Assembly: GCA_947034885.2 (NCBI GenBank)
Contig: OX344749.2
Coordinates: forward strand, 54,155,682 to 54,219,681
Source: Thuidium tamariscinum
Taxonomy: Eukaryota > Streptophyta > Bryopsida > Hypnales > Thuidiaceae
Direction: 5' to 3'
Length of the DNA stretch: 64,000 nucleotides
Shown one piece after another: positions 48,965 through 60,020 of this stretch (the first letter of the stretch is position 1; the number at the start of each line of letters is the position of its first letter). The notes beneath the pieces were generated by a model. It was given only the letters and a program-made list of their open reading frames with translations. It was not told the origin of the DNA and did no database searches. The position numbers were made by a program, and so were the translations under genes.

Positions 48965-49150
48965 CACTAGAAGAAAACTGTGTTAGAAATCTGCAAAACG
49001 CGTGGGCTGAAATTCGTTGAGTTCCACGAATCCAGCGCAAAAATCTGCGTTGGAATGCATTCCAACGCAGATTTTTGCGCTGGAAACGTGGAACTCAACG
49101 AATTTCAGCCCACGCGTTTCGCATATTTCTAACACAGTTTTCTTCTAGTG
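48965..49150. mobile_element. CACTA-like foldback element (MITE), 186 bp
   Basis: A zero-loop inverted repeat with two 93-base arms and about four mismatches. Ends CACTAGAAGAAAACTGTGTT ... mirrored by ttcttctagtg. Flanked by the direct 3 bp duplication cat (48,962-48,964 and 49,151-49,153), the target size made by CACTA (En/Spm) transposases. The centre is tggaatg|cattcca. It has no coding capacity, so it would be moved by an autonomous partner in trans. Near-identity of the arms suggests recent insertion or hairpin-driven correction. Confidence 0.85.
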
Positions 49151-49153
49151 CAT

Positions 49154-52100
49154 GCATTAGAAGTTGTAAATATATGCAACTTCATTTAAAAGCCCATTTT
49201 TCTTCAAAAACAATGTCATTTCAGAGGGTCAAGTGTTAATATTGTAAGCTCTAGTTTAAGCTATATCAATTTATCCAACTAGTAAATGCACAATGTTAGT
49301 CTCTTTGCAAGAATAGAATAGGTTATAGATTTTCCAATTTATTATTTAGAACTCAAATACTAAAGGTTATAAACTTGCAAAACACAACCTCAACAACGAT
49401 AAATTGTAGAGATTACAAATTTGCAAAGCACTAATTTTATTCTGTGAAAACTAATAGAATACACTAAAGATTTCAATCTACACTAATTTAAGTATATTAC
49501 AAATAGTACATCATGTGTAAATTAGTGTTACATACTAATAGGATAAATTATTGACGTAGGAAACTAATAATTATTCCTAAAGTTGATCTCTTTTCACAAT
49601 TGGAAAGCCTAAAACTCATACTAGGAGTGCTATTTTGTGAGCCTTATAGTAAGAGCTTGTGAATCTAAGAGCTTGTGAGCCTCTAATTTTTGAAGTTTTT
49701 AGTGATTTTTAGGATGTAAACCTATTATCATGCTTTAGGAATTCAGGATTTTTATATCTAGTAACCCCCTTGTAGGATTTGAAATTTGTGACTTTCAAAG
49801 TTCTTTTTTTCAGAAAGAGAAATTTTTATTTTTATTCAATTTTTATTTTCAGTTTTTCAATTTTTTTTGTAACTCCATCACCCTCCAAAAACCTCTTGAT
49901 ATTAAGAAGCCCCATGGAGGTAGAAGGGCTTGAAGCTCTCAAAACTTTTGTTTTCATTTTCACAAATTTTATTTCTTTTTTTGTGACTATATCACTAGTT
50001 TACTTTTTCCTTTTGACTTGTCACTTTTACACACTTCTCTCGGTATCAAGAGATCAATTGGGGGGTGATACAGTTGCAGAATAAATAAAAAATCTTTTTT
50101 TTTTTTGCGTGACTTTGTCACCCTAGAAAACTCTTGTCGGTATTGAAAGACCCCTTGTTAGGTTTTGGATTTTGTACCTCAAAAAAAAATTCAAAAATTC
50201 AAAATTTTCTTTGGAAGGTATTAAGAGGACCTTTGGAGATGCTAGGGTTTGAAATTTTAAAATATGTCAACCACTTTTTCACAACTTTAGGTCACAATCA
50301 TAGGGCTGAAATTTTACTATTAATAGAATTTTCTTAAAGAAACTTTGCTTTTCTCTCTTTTGGCCTAAAAAAATTCACATTTTTTTTTGTTAATGCTTTG
50401 GGCTCACAAGGTTTACACTCACAACTCTCAAGCTCATGTTTTTAGGCTTACAAACTAGCGTCGCTGAATTCATACAAAATCACTCAACAAATGTCTTCAA
50501 AACTAAAGTGTAAATGGAACACCTATGGCAATAAATTAAAGGCCATTCAAGCCAATAAACATATAGATGAATAAGAAATGGATGAAAAAATAGTACCATG
50601 TAAACAATCCTAAATTATTGTAAAAGTACATTCCTGATCAAAACTATTTATTATTCTTGAATTTATAGTGACATTGATGTACATTGCACACTTGAATCAC
50701 CTAGCTTCAATATTAACCCCTAAAGGTCCATTGTCCCTCAAAAGGACAATGGGAAGTTTAGTTTGGTATTGTAAAAGTCATTTAGAATGGATGTTCATAA
50801 AATTTTGAAACAATACGTAGACTTACATAAACTTTATCAAAATATGTATATATTTTTCTATTAGGTGCCTAAATTAAGAGTTATGTTGCTTGAAGTTTCT
50901 TCAGCAAAAAAGGAAACTTTGAGCAATTGGTGAAAAGAACTCATCTATTTCTAAAATTTGGCATATATATAAGTACTATGAAATGATAGGCAATGGTAAA
51001 AAAAACTATATGTAGTGCAATAATCTCATTCCATGAGAAATTAAAGATTTCAAACTCTATTTAATAAGGTCCAAAGAAATCCTTTTTATATATAAACTTG
51101 CAATCTACATAATCAAATGGACTAAAATTTTCCACATTCCCATAGTAGCTGTCTAGTACCCTTTCATACAAGTAAATTTCAAAAAAGAACATTTTTTCTA
51201 ATTGTATTTTCTCTCAATGCACTTAAACATCACAATTTTTGATAACTTTTGTCAAATGTACTTTGTCTTGTAAAAATTAACCCTAAAACATTAGGCTTAT
51301 GACCACTGGTTTTAGTTCTCTATGCCTGTCATTTAAATCGTTGCCATTTCTAAAGTGGATATGTATGAAATTTTTTATATTTGTTTTTTAGAGATGAAAC
51401 TACATGGCTTGTGTATTTCACCAAAAAAAATAGATTTTTTTAGAGAAAAACTGTTTTTTTTGAAATTTTTTGATGGAAAAACAAAGAAAAAATCACATCA
51501 AATAGAAAATTATTCCAAAAAATCTAGAAAATTCTCCATGTATGTACGTTATAGTGAAAAACATCATGGTGTAAACTCAATTTCTGTGTCATTCTATAAT
51601 TAAAATACAATAGACATTGAAACTACATCCGAACTTCAAATTGCAATTAAATATTTAATATTATGAATTTTTCAAAAATTCCAATTGGAATACATGGCCT
51701 CTATTTTGTTAGTTGGGCTCAAACTCAAAAAATGTCATTTTCAAAGAGAGATTTCAAATTTAGAGCAAAATACATTGAAAGGTCAACAAACAAAAATTGG
51801 ATGAAAAAACGGTTCTAATTTTCATCCAAGAACTGTTCAACTCAGCCAAACCCCACATAATGGCACCAACAACATTGAAGGGATAACTTCCAAAATTGAC
51901 ACCAAGGCATAGATCAAAAATCAAATTGCCTAATTATAAACGCAAAAGTTAGAGCAACCAAAATTAACTCACTAGCTTACATGGTCTTCTTCTAGAACAA
52001 GGAACTTCAAAATTGTCAATCTATGTTTCCATATAAATAGTCTTTTCAATAAAGAATCCTTAGATTTTGATGTTGCCAACAAAAAGATGTAAGGTGAATG

Positions 52101-52335
52101 GTAGTGCTACAATCATTTCCATAGCTAAATTTGCCAACCTTTGATTTTATACTCTTCATAAAAACAACTGGTGAAAAAAATGCAAGAGGTGACAACCATG
52201 AACTTGGAATCATTTCCAACCAATGCAATAATTTTCAATCAATGGTCAACACCATAACATATTCATAGATGATGACAAATTCTAATGAAGAGCTCCAAAC
52301 AATAACATAGGCTACAATTGGTCATAGGCCAACCT
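49154..52335. other. AT-rich intergenic DNA downstream of the PPR gene
   Basis: No gene recognised. 49,780-50,400 is T-rich with loose repeats of the type tttttgtgacttt...caccctc...ctcttg. Short ORFs are consistent with chance. Confidence 0.4.
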
Positions 52336-55300
52336 TCACCAATAATCACCACAAGAACACACACCATTTTGAAAGTGGTGAAAGCGATTAGCATCCCTCA
52401 CAATAATCTCTCGTTCAATCACCTTTGAGATAAACTTTGTTGCTGTGTGACAATCTGAACACACTCGAAGGTTCTTGAACACCCGAATTGGCTCTCCAGG
52501 GGGTGTCCGCAGGAGTCCGTAAGCAATAGCCAACTTCTCACTATGGGAGCAAAGAGCAAATTCTTTCTCCTCCTCATCAATGTTCCGCAACACTAGCCGG
52601 GTATCAGGAATGTAGCCTTGGGCCTTAATTTTCTCACTCAATCTCCTCACCTCCGCATAGATCTCCTTCGCTTCTGAGTGAGAAGTATCCCCTACGACGA
52701 AGTCATGGACCTTGTTATCAACTTCAATCCAGCTACGCCCTGGCTCCTTGCGTATACCTCTCTCCTGCATCATAGTGCGCACCCACAACACCTCCTCCCA
52801 CTTGCCAGCTGCAGCATAGATATTCGAGAGAAGCACATATGCAGAAGCATCCTTCGGTTCCAACTTGAGAAGCTCATTAGCGGCAAGTCTGCCCAACTCC
52901 ACATTACCGTACGTTCTGCAAGCACCAAGCAAGGCTCCCCAAGTTGCACCATCTGGTTCCACTAACATGTTCCCAACGAAGAGCTTTGCTTCCTCCAAGT
53001 GTCCTGCTCGGCCAAGAGCATCCACCATGCAGGTACAAAGCACCACACTAGGTTCGATGCCATAATCTTCTGTCATAGCCAAAAAATGTCTACGGCTCTC
53101 ATCCACAAGGCCTGCATGACTACAAGCCGACAACACTGCAACGAATGAGATCTCATCGGGCATCACACCCTCTGCAATCATAGTTTTAAAGACTTCCAGG
53201 GCTTCATGCCCACATCCATGCTCTGCAAGTCCACCAATCATCAGGGTCCATGTGACTGTATCACGATCCTCCATCCTCTCAAAAGCCACTCGTGCATCAT
53301 CCAAACTACCACATTTAGCATACATGTGAACCAGCGCACCGCCCACACGCAAATCCGACTCAAGTCCCGCTTCAAGGACATGCCTGTGAACCTCCTTCAC
53401 CCACTCCAAAGCCCCTGCGCTTGAACATGGATTCAAAATGCTCGCATAAGTGATTGCATTGGGTTCGAGGCCTTCCTGTTTCATTTGGAGAAGCAGCCCA
53501 TATGCCTCACTCCCATACCCATGCGCTGCAAGTCCACCAATCATCACGGTCCACGTGATCACATCACGATCGTCCATCCGATCGAAAACTAGCCGAGCAT
53601 CAACCAAACTGCCACACTTTCCATACATGTGGACAAGCGCATTGCCCACACGCAAATCCGACTCAAGTCCCGCTTCAAGGACATGCCTGTGAACCTCCTT
53701 CACCCACTCCAAAGCCCCGACGCTTGAATATGGATTCAGAATGCTCACATAAGTGAATGCATTGGGTTCGAGGCCTTCCTGTTTCATTTGGAGAAGCAGC
53801 CCATACGCTTCACTCCCATACCCATGCGCTGCAAGTCCACCAATCATCACGTTCCACGTGATCACATCACGATCCTCCATCCTGTCAAAAACTAGCCGAG
53901 CATCAACCAAACTGCCACACTCTCCATACATGTGGACAAGCGCAGTGCCCACACGCAAATTCGACTCAAGTCCCGCTTCAAGGACATGCCTGTGAACCTC
54001 CTTCACCCACTCCAAAGCCCCTACGCTTGAACATGGATTCAAAATGCTCGCATAAGTGAATGCATCGGGTTCGAGGCCTTCCTGTTTCATTTGGAGAAGC
54101 AGCCCATATGCCTCACTCCCATACCCATGCGCTGCAAGTCCACCAATCATCACGGTCCACGTGATCACATCACGATCGTCCATCCGATCGAAAACTAGCC
54201 GAGCATCAACCAAACTGCCACACTTTCCATACATGTGGACAAGCGCATTGCCCACACGCAAATCCGACTCAAGTCCCGCTTCAAGGACATGCCTGTGAAC
54301 CTCCTTCACCCACTCCAAAGCCCCTGCGCTTGAACATGGATTCAAAATGCTCGCATAAGTGATTGCATTGGGTTCGAGGCCTTCCTGTTTCATTTGGAGA
54401 AGCAGCCCATATGCCTCACTCCCATACCCATGCGCTGCAAGTCCACCAATCATCACGGTCCACGTGATCACATTACGATCGTCCATCCTGTCAAAAACTA
54501 GCCGGGCATCAACCAAACTGCCACACTCTCCATACATGTGGACAAGCGCATTGCCCACACGCAAATCCGACTCAAGTCCCGCTTCAAGGACATGCCTGTG
54601 AACCTCCTTCACCCACTCCAAAGCCCCTACGCTTGAACATGGATTCAAAATGCTCGCATAAGTGAATGCATTGGGTTCGAGGCCTTCCTGTTTCATTTGG
54701 AGAAGCAGTCCATATGCTTCGTGCCCACATCCGTGCTGTGCAAGTCCACCAATCATCAAGTTCCACGTGATCACATCACGATCCTCCATCCTGTCAAAAA
54801 CTAGCCGAGCATCAACCAAACTACCACACTTTCCAAACATGTGGACAAGCGCATTGCCCACACGCAAATCCGACTCAAGTCCCGCTTCAAGGACATGCCT
54901 GTGAACCTCCTTCACCCACTCCAAAGCCCCTGCGCTTGAACATGGATTCAAAATGCTCGCATAAGTGAATGCATCGGGTTTAAAGCCTTCCCTTTGCATT
55001 TGGATAAATAGTTCATATGCTTCTTGCCCACATCCGTGTTCAGCAAGTCCACCAATCATCACGTTCCACGTGATCACATTACGATCGTCCATCCGGTCAA
55101 AAACTAGCCGAGCATCAACCAAACTGCCACACTTTCCATACATGTGGACAAGCGCAGTGCCAACACGCACATCTGATTCAAGCCCAGCATGTCTTACATA
55201 CGCATGGACTTCTTTGCCCCACTGCAAAGCTGATGGATCGGCACATGCCTTCAGGATGCTCGAGAAAGTAAATGCAGTTGGCTGGACCCCTTTTTGGCAC

Positions 55301-55665
55301 ATTTGATTGAAAAGTTCCATTGCTTTTTCAGAATGATTGTGCTTTGCATAACCTCCAATCATAATGGTCCAACTGAACACGTTCTTCTTCACAAGTTTAT
55401 GAAACACTCCACGTGCATCCTGCAATTCTCCACACGTGATATACACGCTCACAAGGTTGTTTGCCACATATGTATTCTGCTCCATTCCACTCTGGTTGAT
55501 GTAGTCGTGAACCTGCTTCGCGACATTAACATTGAGGTTTTCCTCCTTCAAGCACCGTCTCAAAACTTCAACATACATAAACGAGTCGATGGCCATGCCT
55601 TGGTCTAGTCGATTCTTCAAAATACCAATTGCTTCAGTCGTGCTTCTTGCAGTTTTCAAGGACAT
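52336..55665 (-). CDS. PLS-class DYW pentatricopeptide-repeat protein (organelle C-to-U editing factor)
   Basis: Intronless, 1,109 residues from the first ATG (MSLKTARSTTEAIGIL). The frame stays open 18 codons further, to a GTG at 55,719, without another ATG. About eight S-P-L repeat triplets run from residue ~25, then L2 and S2 (VVLCTCMVDALGRAGHLEEA), E1 (GATWGALLGACRTYGNVE), E2 and a complete DYW deaminase: HSEKLA (HxE, catalytic), CSDCH zinc ligands and terminal CSCGDYW. Known role of the family: sequence-specific binding of mitochondrial or plastid RNA and deamination of a C four bases downstream. No convincing transit peptide is seen, so an upstream exon or a later-targeted start may be missing. 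The central six 101-residue units are nearly identical. Same strand and ~400 bases downstream of the OSB-type gene's stop. Confidence 0.9.
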   Translation of the reverse strand: MSLKTARSTTEAIGILKNRLDQGMAIDSFMYVEVLRRCLKEENLNVNVAKQVHDYINQSGMEQNTYVANNLVSVYITCGELQDARGVFHKLVKKNVFSWTIMIGGYAKHNHSEKAMELFNQMCQKGVQPTAFTFSSILKACADPSALQWGKEVHAYVRHAGLESDVRVGTALVHMYGKCGSLVDARLVFDRMDDRNVITWNVMIGGLAEHGCGQEAYELFIQMQREGFKPDAFTYASILNPCSSAGALEWVKEVHRHVLEAGLESDLRVGNALVHMFGKCGSLVDARLVFDRMEDRDVITWNLMIGGLAQHGCGHEAYGLLLQMKQEGLEPNAFTYASILNPCSSVGALEWVKEVHRHVLEAGLESDLRVGNALVHMYGECGSLVDARLVFDRMDDRNVITWTVMIGGLAAHGYGSEAYGLLLQMKQEGLEPNAITYASILNPCSSAGALEWVKEVHRHVLEAGLESDLRVGNALVHMYGKCGSLVDARLVFDRMDDRDVITWTVMIGGLAAHGYGSEAYGLLLQMKQEGLEPDAFTYASILNPCSSVGALEWVKEVHRHVLEAGLESNLRVGTALVHMYGECGSLVDARLVFDRMEDRDVITWNVMIGGLAAHGYGSEAYGLLLQMKQEGLEPNAFTYVSILNPYSSVGALEWVKEVHRHVLEAGLESDLRVGNALVHMYGKCGSLVDARLVFDRMDDRDVITWTVMIGGLAAHGYGSEAYGLLLQMKQEGLEPNAITYASILNPCSSAGALEWVKEVHRHVLEAGLESDLRVGGALVHMYAKCGSLDDARVAFERMEDRDTVTWTLMIGGLAEHGCGHEALEVFKTMIAEGVMPDEISFVAVLSACSHAGLVDESRRHFLAMTEDYGIEPSVVLCTCMVDALGRAGHLEEAKLFVGNMLVEPDGATWGALLGACRTYGNVELGRLAANELLKLEPKDASAYVLLSNIYAAAGKWEEVLWVRTMMQERGIRKEPGRSWIEVDNKVHDFVVGDTSHSEAKEIYAEVRRLSEKIKAQGYIPDTRLVLRNIDEEEKEFALCSHSEKLAIAYGLLRTPPGEPIRVFKNLRVCSDCHTATKFISKVIEREIIVRDANRFHHFQNGVCSCGDYW
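53430..55250 (-). repeat. Array of nearly identical 303 bp units inside the PPR gene
   Basis: Six successive in-frame units, each one S-P-L triplet (101 codons), for example HRHVLEAGLESDLRVGNALV and LVDARLVFDRM in every unit. Antisense ORFs recur at the same 303 base step (53,450, 53,753, 54,056, 54,359, 54,662), which confirms the period. Most differences fall at residue 5 and the last residue of the P and S motifs. Confidence 0.9.
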
Positions 55666-55719
55666 ACCACCGCCACCACCCGGTACAACATGCCTCGACT
55701 CTCCTGCAATACTAGGCAC

Positions 55720-56072
55720 AATGCATCCTCTTCCATTGTAGCCCTTACACAGCCTGATTCATCAATAGAGTCTTCAATAGAAATCCCTTCGAAAGAAGAA
55801 CACTGATACACAGTGAAAGGTGCAAGCCCACTAATGCCCAGTACCCACATATTTCAACATCCACAAATTTGCATCCAACCATTTGAATTCTTAATATCTC
55901 TCACATACACAGCAATTCATTGCAAATCGTTCCACTTTAAGTGCACCCAATAACAAAAAGGAAGAACAGAGCATATTGCACACACAAAAATCCTTAAACT
56001 CATCCAAAATCACATATTTCTAGATGCACCTACTCTAGTCACTAGACAAGGTAGCCAACTCCGTTCCTAAAG
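55720..56072 (-). promoter_or_regulatory. Spacer between the OSB-type gene and the PPR gene
   Basis: About 350-400 bases that must hold the OSB 3' UTR and the PPR promoter/5' UTR. A minus-strand ORF at 55,656-55,850 overlaps the PPR start in another frame and is not accepted. No clear TATA box. Confidence 0.35.
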
Positions 56073-58931
56073 TTACCTGTCTCCTTGTGTTGTGTCTTGA
56101 GAATCTTTGGAGCGATAATCAACAGGAGGTTGCACTCTCCCTTGAGTTGTCAACTTGAGCATTGCCTTTACCCATGGTGGAGTTGACCAGCCATATATCC
56201 AAAGTGCTTTCCTTGCCACCTTATGCCTAAAGTCAGGTGATCTAGGATTCCTCTGTAGGCGCCACAACCCATGATCAGATCCTAAAAAACTGTCTCATAT
56301 TCATTTTGCATCTAACAATCAATATTCCAGGAATATTTGTTGATGACACTGCAACGATCTGAGCAATGTTCACTCCACTTAATGACAGCAAACAACGCAA
56401 TCTCATACTTGTTGTTTTACGAAGTGCCCACAAGTGCCCATGGCCTTGTACAAGCAAGAAACGTCCCGTCACTTGTTGAGCCGAGTATTATATCAGCTTT
56501 CTTTTATCTAGTCATACCTTGTCAGCTCTGTTGTCCCACCACTGCGTTGGATCCGCAAAGTACTCTTTCCAAAGTTCTTCAACCGACTGTAGTTCACCTG
56601 AATCCACCGCAACATGCTTTGCCAATGTCAGTCACATTCTCACCAGGAGAGGCAAACTCTTTCTGCGACGATGGGCATATGGTACATACCTGAAGCATTG
56701 GAATTCGAAGGTGATCTCTTCCAAACTGATGAAAATGGTGAACACCGGATTGGTCCACTGCCTCGTATGTGAGAGGACAAGGGCAGGGATAAAGAACGGT
56801 AGATAGGCCATGGAGACCTGAAGACTGAGATTGCACAGATATCCTGGGTACACAAACGTCAACACTCTGTAAATAAGCAACTCCGTACCATTCAAAGCGC
56901 TCTTCCCATCAATACCGGGGTTTAGGGTTCGGTCAACCATGTTCATATCCGGTTACGTTTGGAAAAATGTGACAACCTCTTTATCAAACATTGCTGTAAA
57001 GGAGACCTCATACTTCAACACATTTGTTGTCAGAATGACCACAGTAGTCCAACCCATGTCACAAGTCATCCAACCGCTTAATTCACTCACCTGTGCACCA
57101 CCTTGTCCACGCACCGACAAAAAGATTCTCTGTTCTCTCCTGCACTGCAATTGTTGTCTACAATCTAAATCCCACGACACCAATTGAGGTGGCAGTCCCA
57201 TCACTATCTGCCTGCATTACAGAAATCAATTAACTCTAACTGTTACTAAGAAGAACATTACAAGGAACAACGCCGGAATGGACCTCAGAATTGAATCTGT
57301 GGACAGAAACACATCAAATTGAAAAGAAACTACATGCGCGAAAAATCTGCTACTACCTCCAATCCTGAAAACCCGAACACATCAACCCTTAAACGTCGCG
57401 CCGGGCACCGTGGGAGAAAGTGGGCTGCCACTAGTGTTGCTGACCGAAGGTGGATACACTGTTCACGATCTATGAACAGTGTTACGGAAATGATGCAATT
57501 GGGCAGCCTGCAAAAGGGGAACAATGGAAGCGGTCGTTGACCAGGTTACCAATGCCCTTCTGACACGATTTTCATCTGTGTGTCCGACACAAGTGGAATC
57601 AACGAACACGTCTGTAGCTACAGTCCCGCCCACTTGTGCCGTTTGTCCAGTCAGTGGCGTCCTTTCTTCCTTCCTAGCAGTAACGTATCAGCGATTGTGT
57701 AATTCGCCACTTTGCAAAGATTACAAATTGTGTGTGCTCGAGCATGTTAAGAACTACTGAGACAAGCACTAGTGTAACATGTGGAACCAGAACATTACTC
57801 TACTTCAATTGAAAGCTTATATTTATATGGGAAGTTCAGAGCTTGCATCCCAACTCTTTGATACAAATCACTTTCTTGCTGCAGCATTCTTTCCGCCTGA
57901 TGAACAGAAACGATCATACCTAAAGACTGGGTGAAGCACATTCACGTAGCATTCTATTCCACACGCTTCCCGGGTCATGTTCTTATTGACCTGCATATAC
58001 GGTACAGAGCACATAATGAGAAAAAGAAAGTCATGTCCACGTTTCTACAAGCTCCTTGATAGTGATCCACATGTGGAAAACAACACAAACAAATTGGGAA
58101 AACGACAGGAGGGGAACCAGAATACAAAAGATGACATGGTGAGCACCAATGACTGCTCTCACCTTTTGAAACCCCTGGAGTGCAGAACAGAACCAATTAC
58201 TACGTTCACTGAGGTACAGAATGAGACCACGGGAGCTCGTTACCCTGAAATGTACATTGCTATCTACTCGTGAACATGACAATGACCATGGACATTGCCG
58301 AACTCACATTGAGGTCTGAAATTCTCTCCCGAATGTTCCGCTTCATGAGCTGAAGTCGAATTTCAGACACAAATTTCAGCACTCACATCGCTATGAGGAG
58401 GACGGTGCTGTCATTGAAGAGACCGAAAAATTCTTCCAAGTCACGTACCTTCACAAAGAGCACATCGCACTGCAGAAGAAGAAGCGACATATCCCGCTCC
58501 ACTGACGCCTGCCGCAACCAAGTTCGTCAGTCAAAGTTCGGAATCTATGACAACAATTAAGAACTTGCGGAATTTGGAATGACGTTTCTCTAGATTCCCA
58601 AAAGCACTGAAGACAAAATGGAGAAAATGCACAACTCATTATGGAGCCACGCTGGAGTGACTCAATTGCCTCCTCTCTCAGCAACCCAAGAAGTGGCTGC
58701 CTGCACAGTAAAGGTGAAGCAAAACTGACTGATTCTGACAATCACACTGCAAACGCTAATGCAAAAAGCCCAATTGACGTACCTTTTTCATGGCTCAGTA
58801 AGTTTCCCACAGATTCACCGACTGCGTTGGCTACTTATTCTTCCCCTACATCTGAGCATCCATTGTCCCCGGTATCGAGCTGTCACGAAGCCATACCAGC
58901 GAGTTCTCCTCAGCGCAGATGGCACTAACAT
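56073..58931 (-). CDS. OSB-type organellar single-stranded DNA-binding protein (PDF motif); exon model partial
   Basis: The last two exons are firm: 56518-56597 (VEELWKEYFADPTQWWDNR, ADK) and 56073-56252 (RNPRSPDFRHKVARKALWIY, then WSTPPWVKAMLKL), joined in phase 0. Together they make a textbook PDF motif (W..yFa.P.qWWDNR..K.NPRsPDFrHK..r.aLWi...PpWvk). Known role: OSB proteins bind single-stranded organelle DNA and limit illegitimate recombination. A likely first exon is 58819-58931: MLVPSALRRTRWYGFVTARY and on, ten Arg and no acidic residue in 38, a mitochondrial-type presequence. Plausible internal exons with splice sites lie near 58,390-58,510, 58,160-58,240, 57,900-57,970, 57,370-57,510, 57,095-57,218 and 56,696-56,760. 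I could not assign frames for the expected OB-fold, so the middle is uncertain and the gene may be divergent. PDF exon incoming phase is 1 if it starts at 56,597. Confidence 0.6.
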
Positions 58932-59370
58932 TTTCACAAGGCGCTTGTCTGGAAAACACGTCCACTACTTAGCACACAGTCAGCATCTTCTGCAAGGCAT
59001 TTCCAGTCTTCTTCGAATCCTTCCTCGCTGTGTTCTCTTTCTCAATTTATGCCAACAGCGGAAGAAATGAAGGCGAAGAGCAATGGTAGTGAAGCACCTA
59101 CTTGGAAGTTTTGAACGTCGGAAATGTTGAACAAGTCTGGAGTCTTCTAGATACAATGCATTTCCTCCTGATGAAGCAGTTGCCGCAATTCGTTCGCCAG
59201 TAGGTGACTCCCTCACTAATAAGAGAAATGACCGCTAACCACCGGCTGAAATGCTATGGCGAACAGTCCTTCACCTCCCGCAACAGGGCACTGAAGGAAC
59301 GATTAGGGTTTCATGATAAACCCTACCCTTACAGGGCCGGGGTGAATCGATCGGTCACTTGAGAAGGCAC
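58932..59370 (-). promoter_or_regulatory. Probable promoter / 5' UTR of the OSB-type gene
   Basis: GC content is higher than in neighbouring DNA. A donor-like site (minus strand, cttccaa|gtaggt near 59,105) suggests a leader intron. The region near 59,300-59,330 carries gatta-gggtttcatgataaaccctaccc with telobox-like AAACCCTA, common in promoters of plant organelle-biogenesis genes. Confidence 0.35.
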
Positions 59371-59459
59371 TGATATTTTTTTTTCCACGCATGAAATGCT
59401 TTGCAAATTTTGAATGCATATTTGCAATCTAATGCCCCATGTCAATGAGCTCAAAAACT

Positions 59460-59640
59460 AAAAAAATTTAAAAATTGAATTATTTTGCGGCCCCCCCCTC
59501 TCAATCTGATTTGAACATTAAATTTTAAATATTAAAATTTTTTAACTTTTCAAACCCCCCTCCCCTCCCAATCTAACTTAATTGTTAAATTTTGAATATT
59601 AAATTTATTATTTTTGAAACCCCCTCCCTCCCACCCCTTC
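59460..59640. repeat. C-tract / AT tandem repeat
   Basis: About three ~70 base units, each a C-rich run (cccccccctctcaatctg, ccccctcccctcccaatcta, ccccctccctcccacccc) followed by attaaattttgaatattaaa-type DNA. Confidence 0.6.
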
Positions 59641-59689
59641 TTCTCACAGTGTGGGTTGGTTACAATGCATATGGGATAAATTGGGTAAT

Positions 59690-60020
59690 AACCATATCCG
59701 TATTTTGTACAAGTTTTCGTATCTGTATGAGTATATATATTCAGTATTAGTATTAGTATTCAATATCAGTATTTGTATTCTATATTCCTACTCTGTATCT
59801 GTATTTTGTATTTATACTCTATACCAGTATTTTCTATCCATATTTTGTATTTATACTCTACACCAATATTTTCTATCCATATTCTGTACTCATATACTAT
59901 ATCCGTATTCCATATCTGTATCCGTATCCAACGGCTCTTGATTTTCCTTGGAAGGGGGGTGGAATTTTTTTTAAATTCAAATCCAATGGTTCTTGATTTT
60001 TACTGGTGAGGGGGGTCAGG
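59690..60020 (+). repeat. TA-rich minisatellite and short tandem duplication
   Basis: 59,690-59,930 consists of variants of tattttgtatttatactcta and tatcc/tatctgtat words; a ~52 base unit is nearly exact around 59,797-59,900. 59,930-60,020 has two units of ccaa(c/t)ggttcttgatttt...ggggggt. The ORFs of 78-96 codons here only translate the repeat. Confidence 0.65.

Noticed and set aside
53206-55306. Series of plus-strand ORFs of ~80 codons at 303 base steps across the PPR gene
   Set aside because: They are antisense shadows of the tandem PPR units. The minus frame has full motif structure and a DYW end.
55666-55719. PPR start 18 codons upstream at a GTG
   Set aside because: No ATG in frame before a stop upstream. 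The Gly-rich stretch is not PPR-like, so the ATG at 55,665 is used, though an upstream exon remains possible.
57319-57760. Plus-strand ORFs of 73-78 codons
   Set aside because: They oppose a minus-strand stretch with splice sites that fits the OSB-type gene and have no recognisable domain.
59651-60009. ORFs of 78-96 codons rich in Tyr/Ser/Ile
   Set aside because: They only translate the TA-rich minisatellite.
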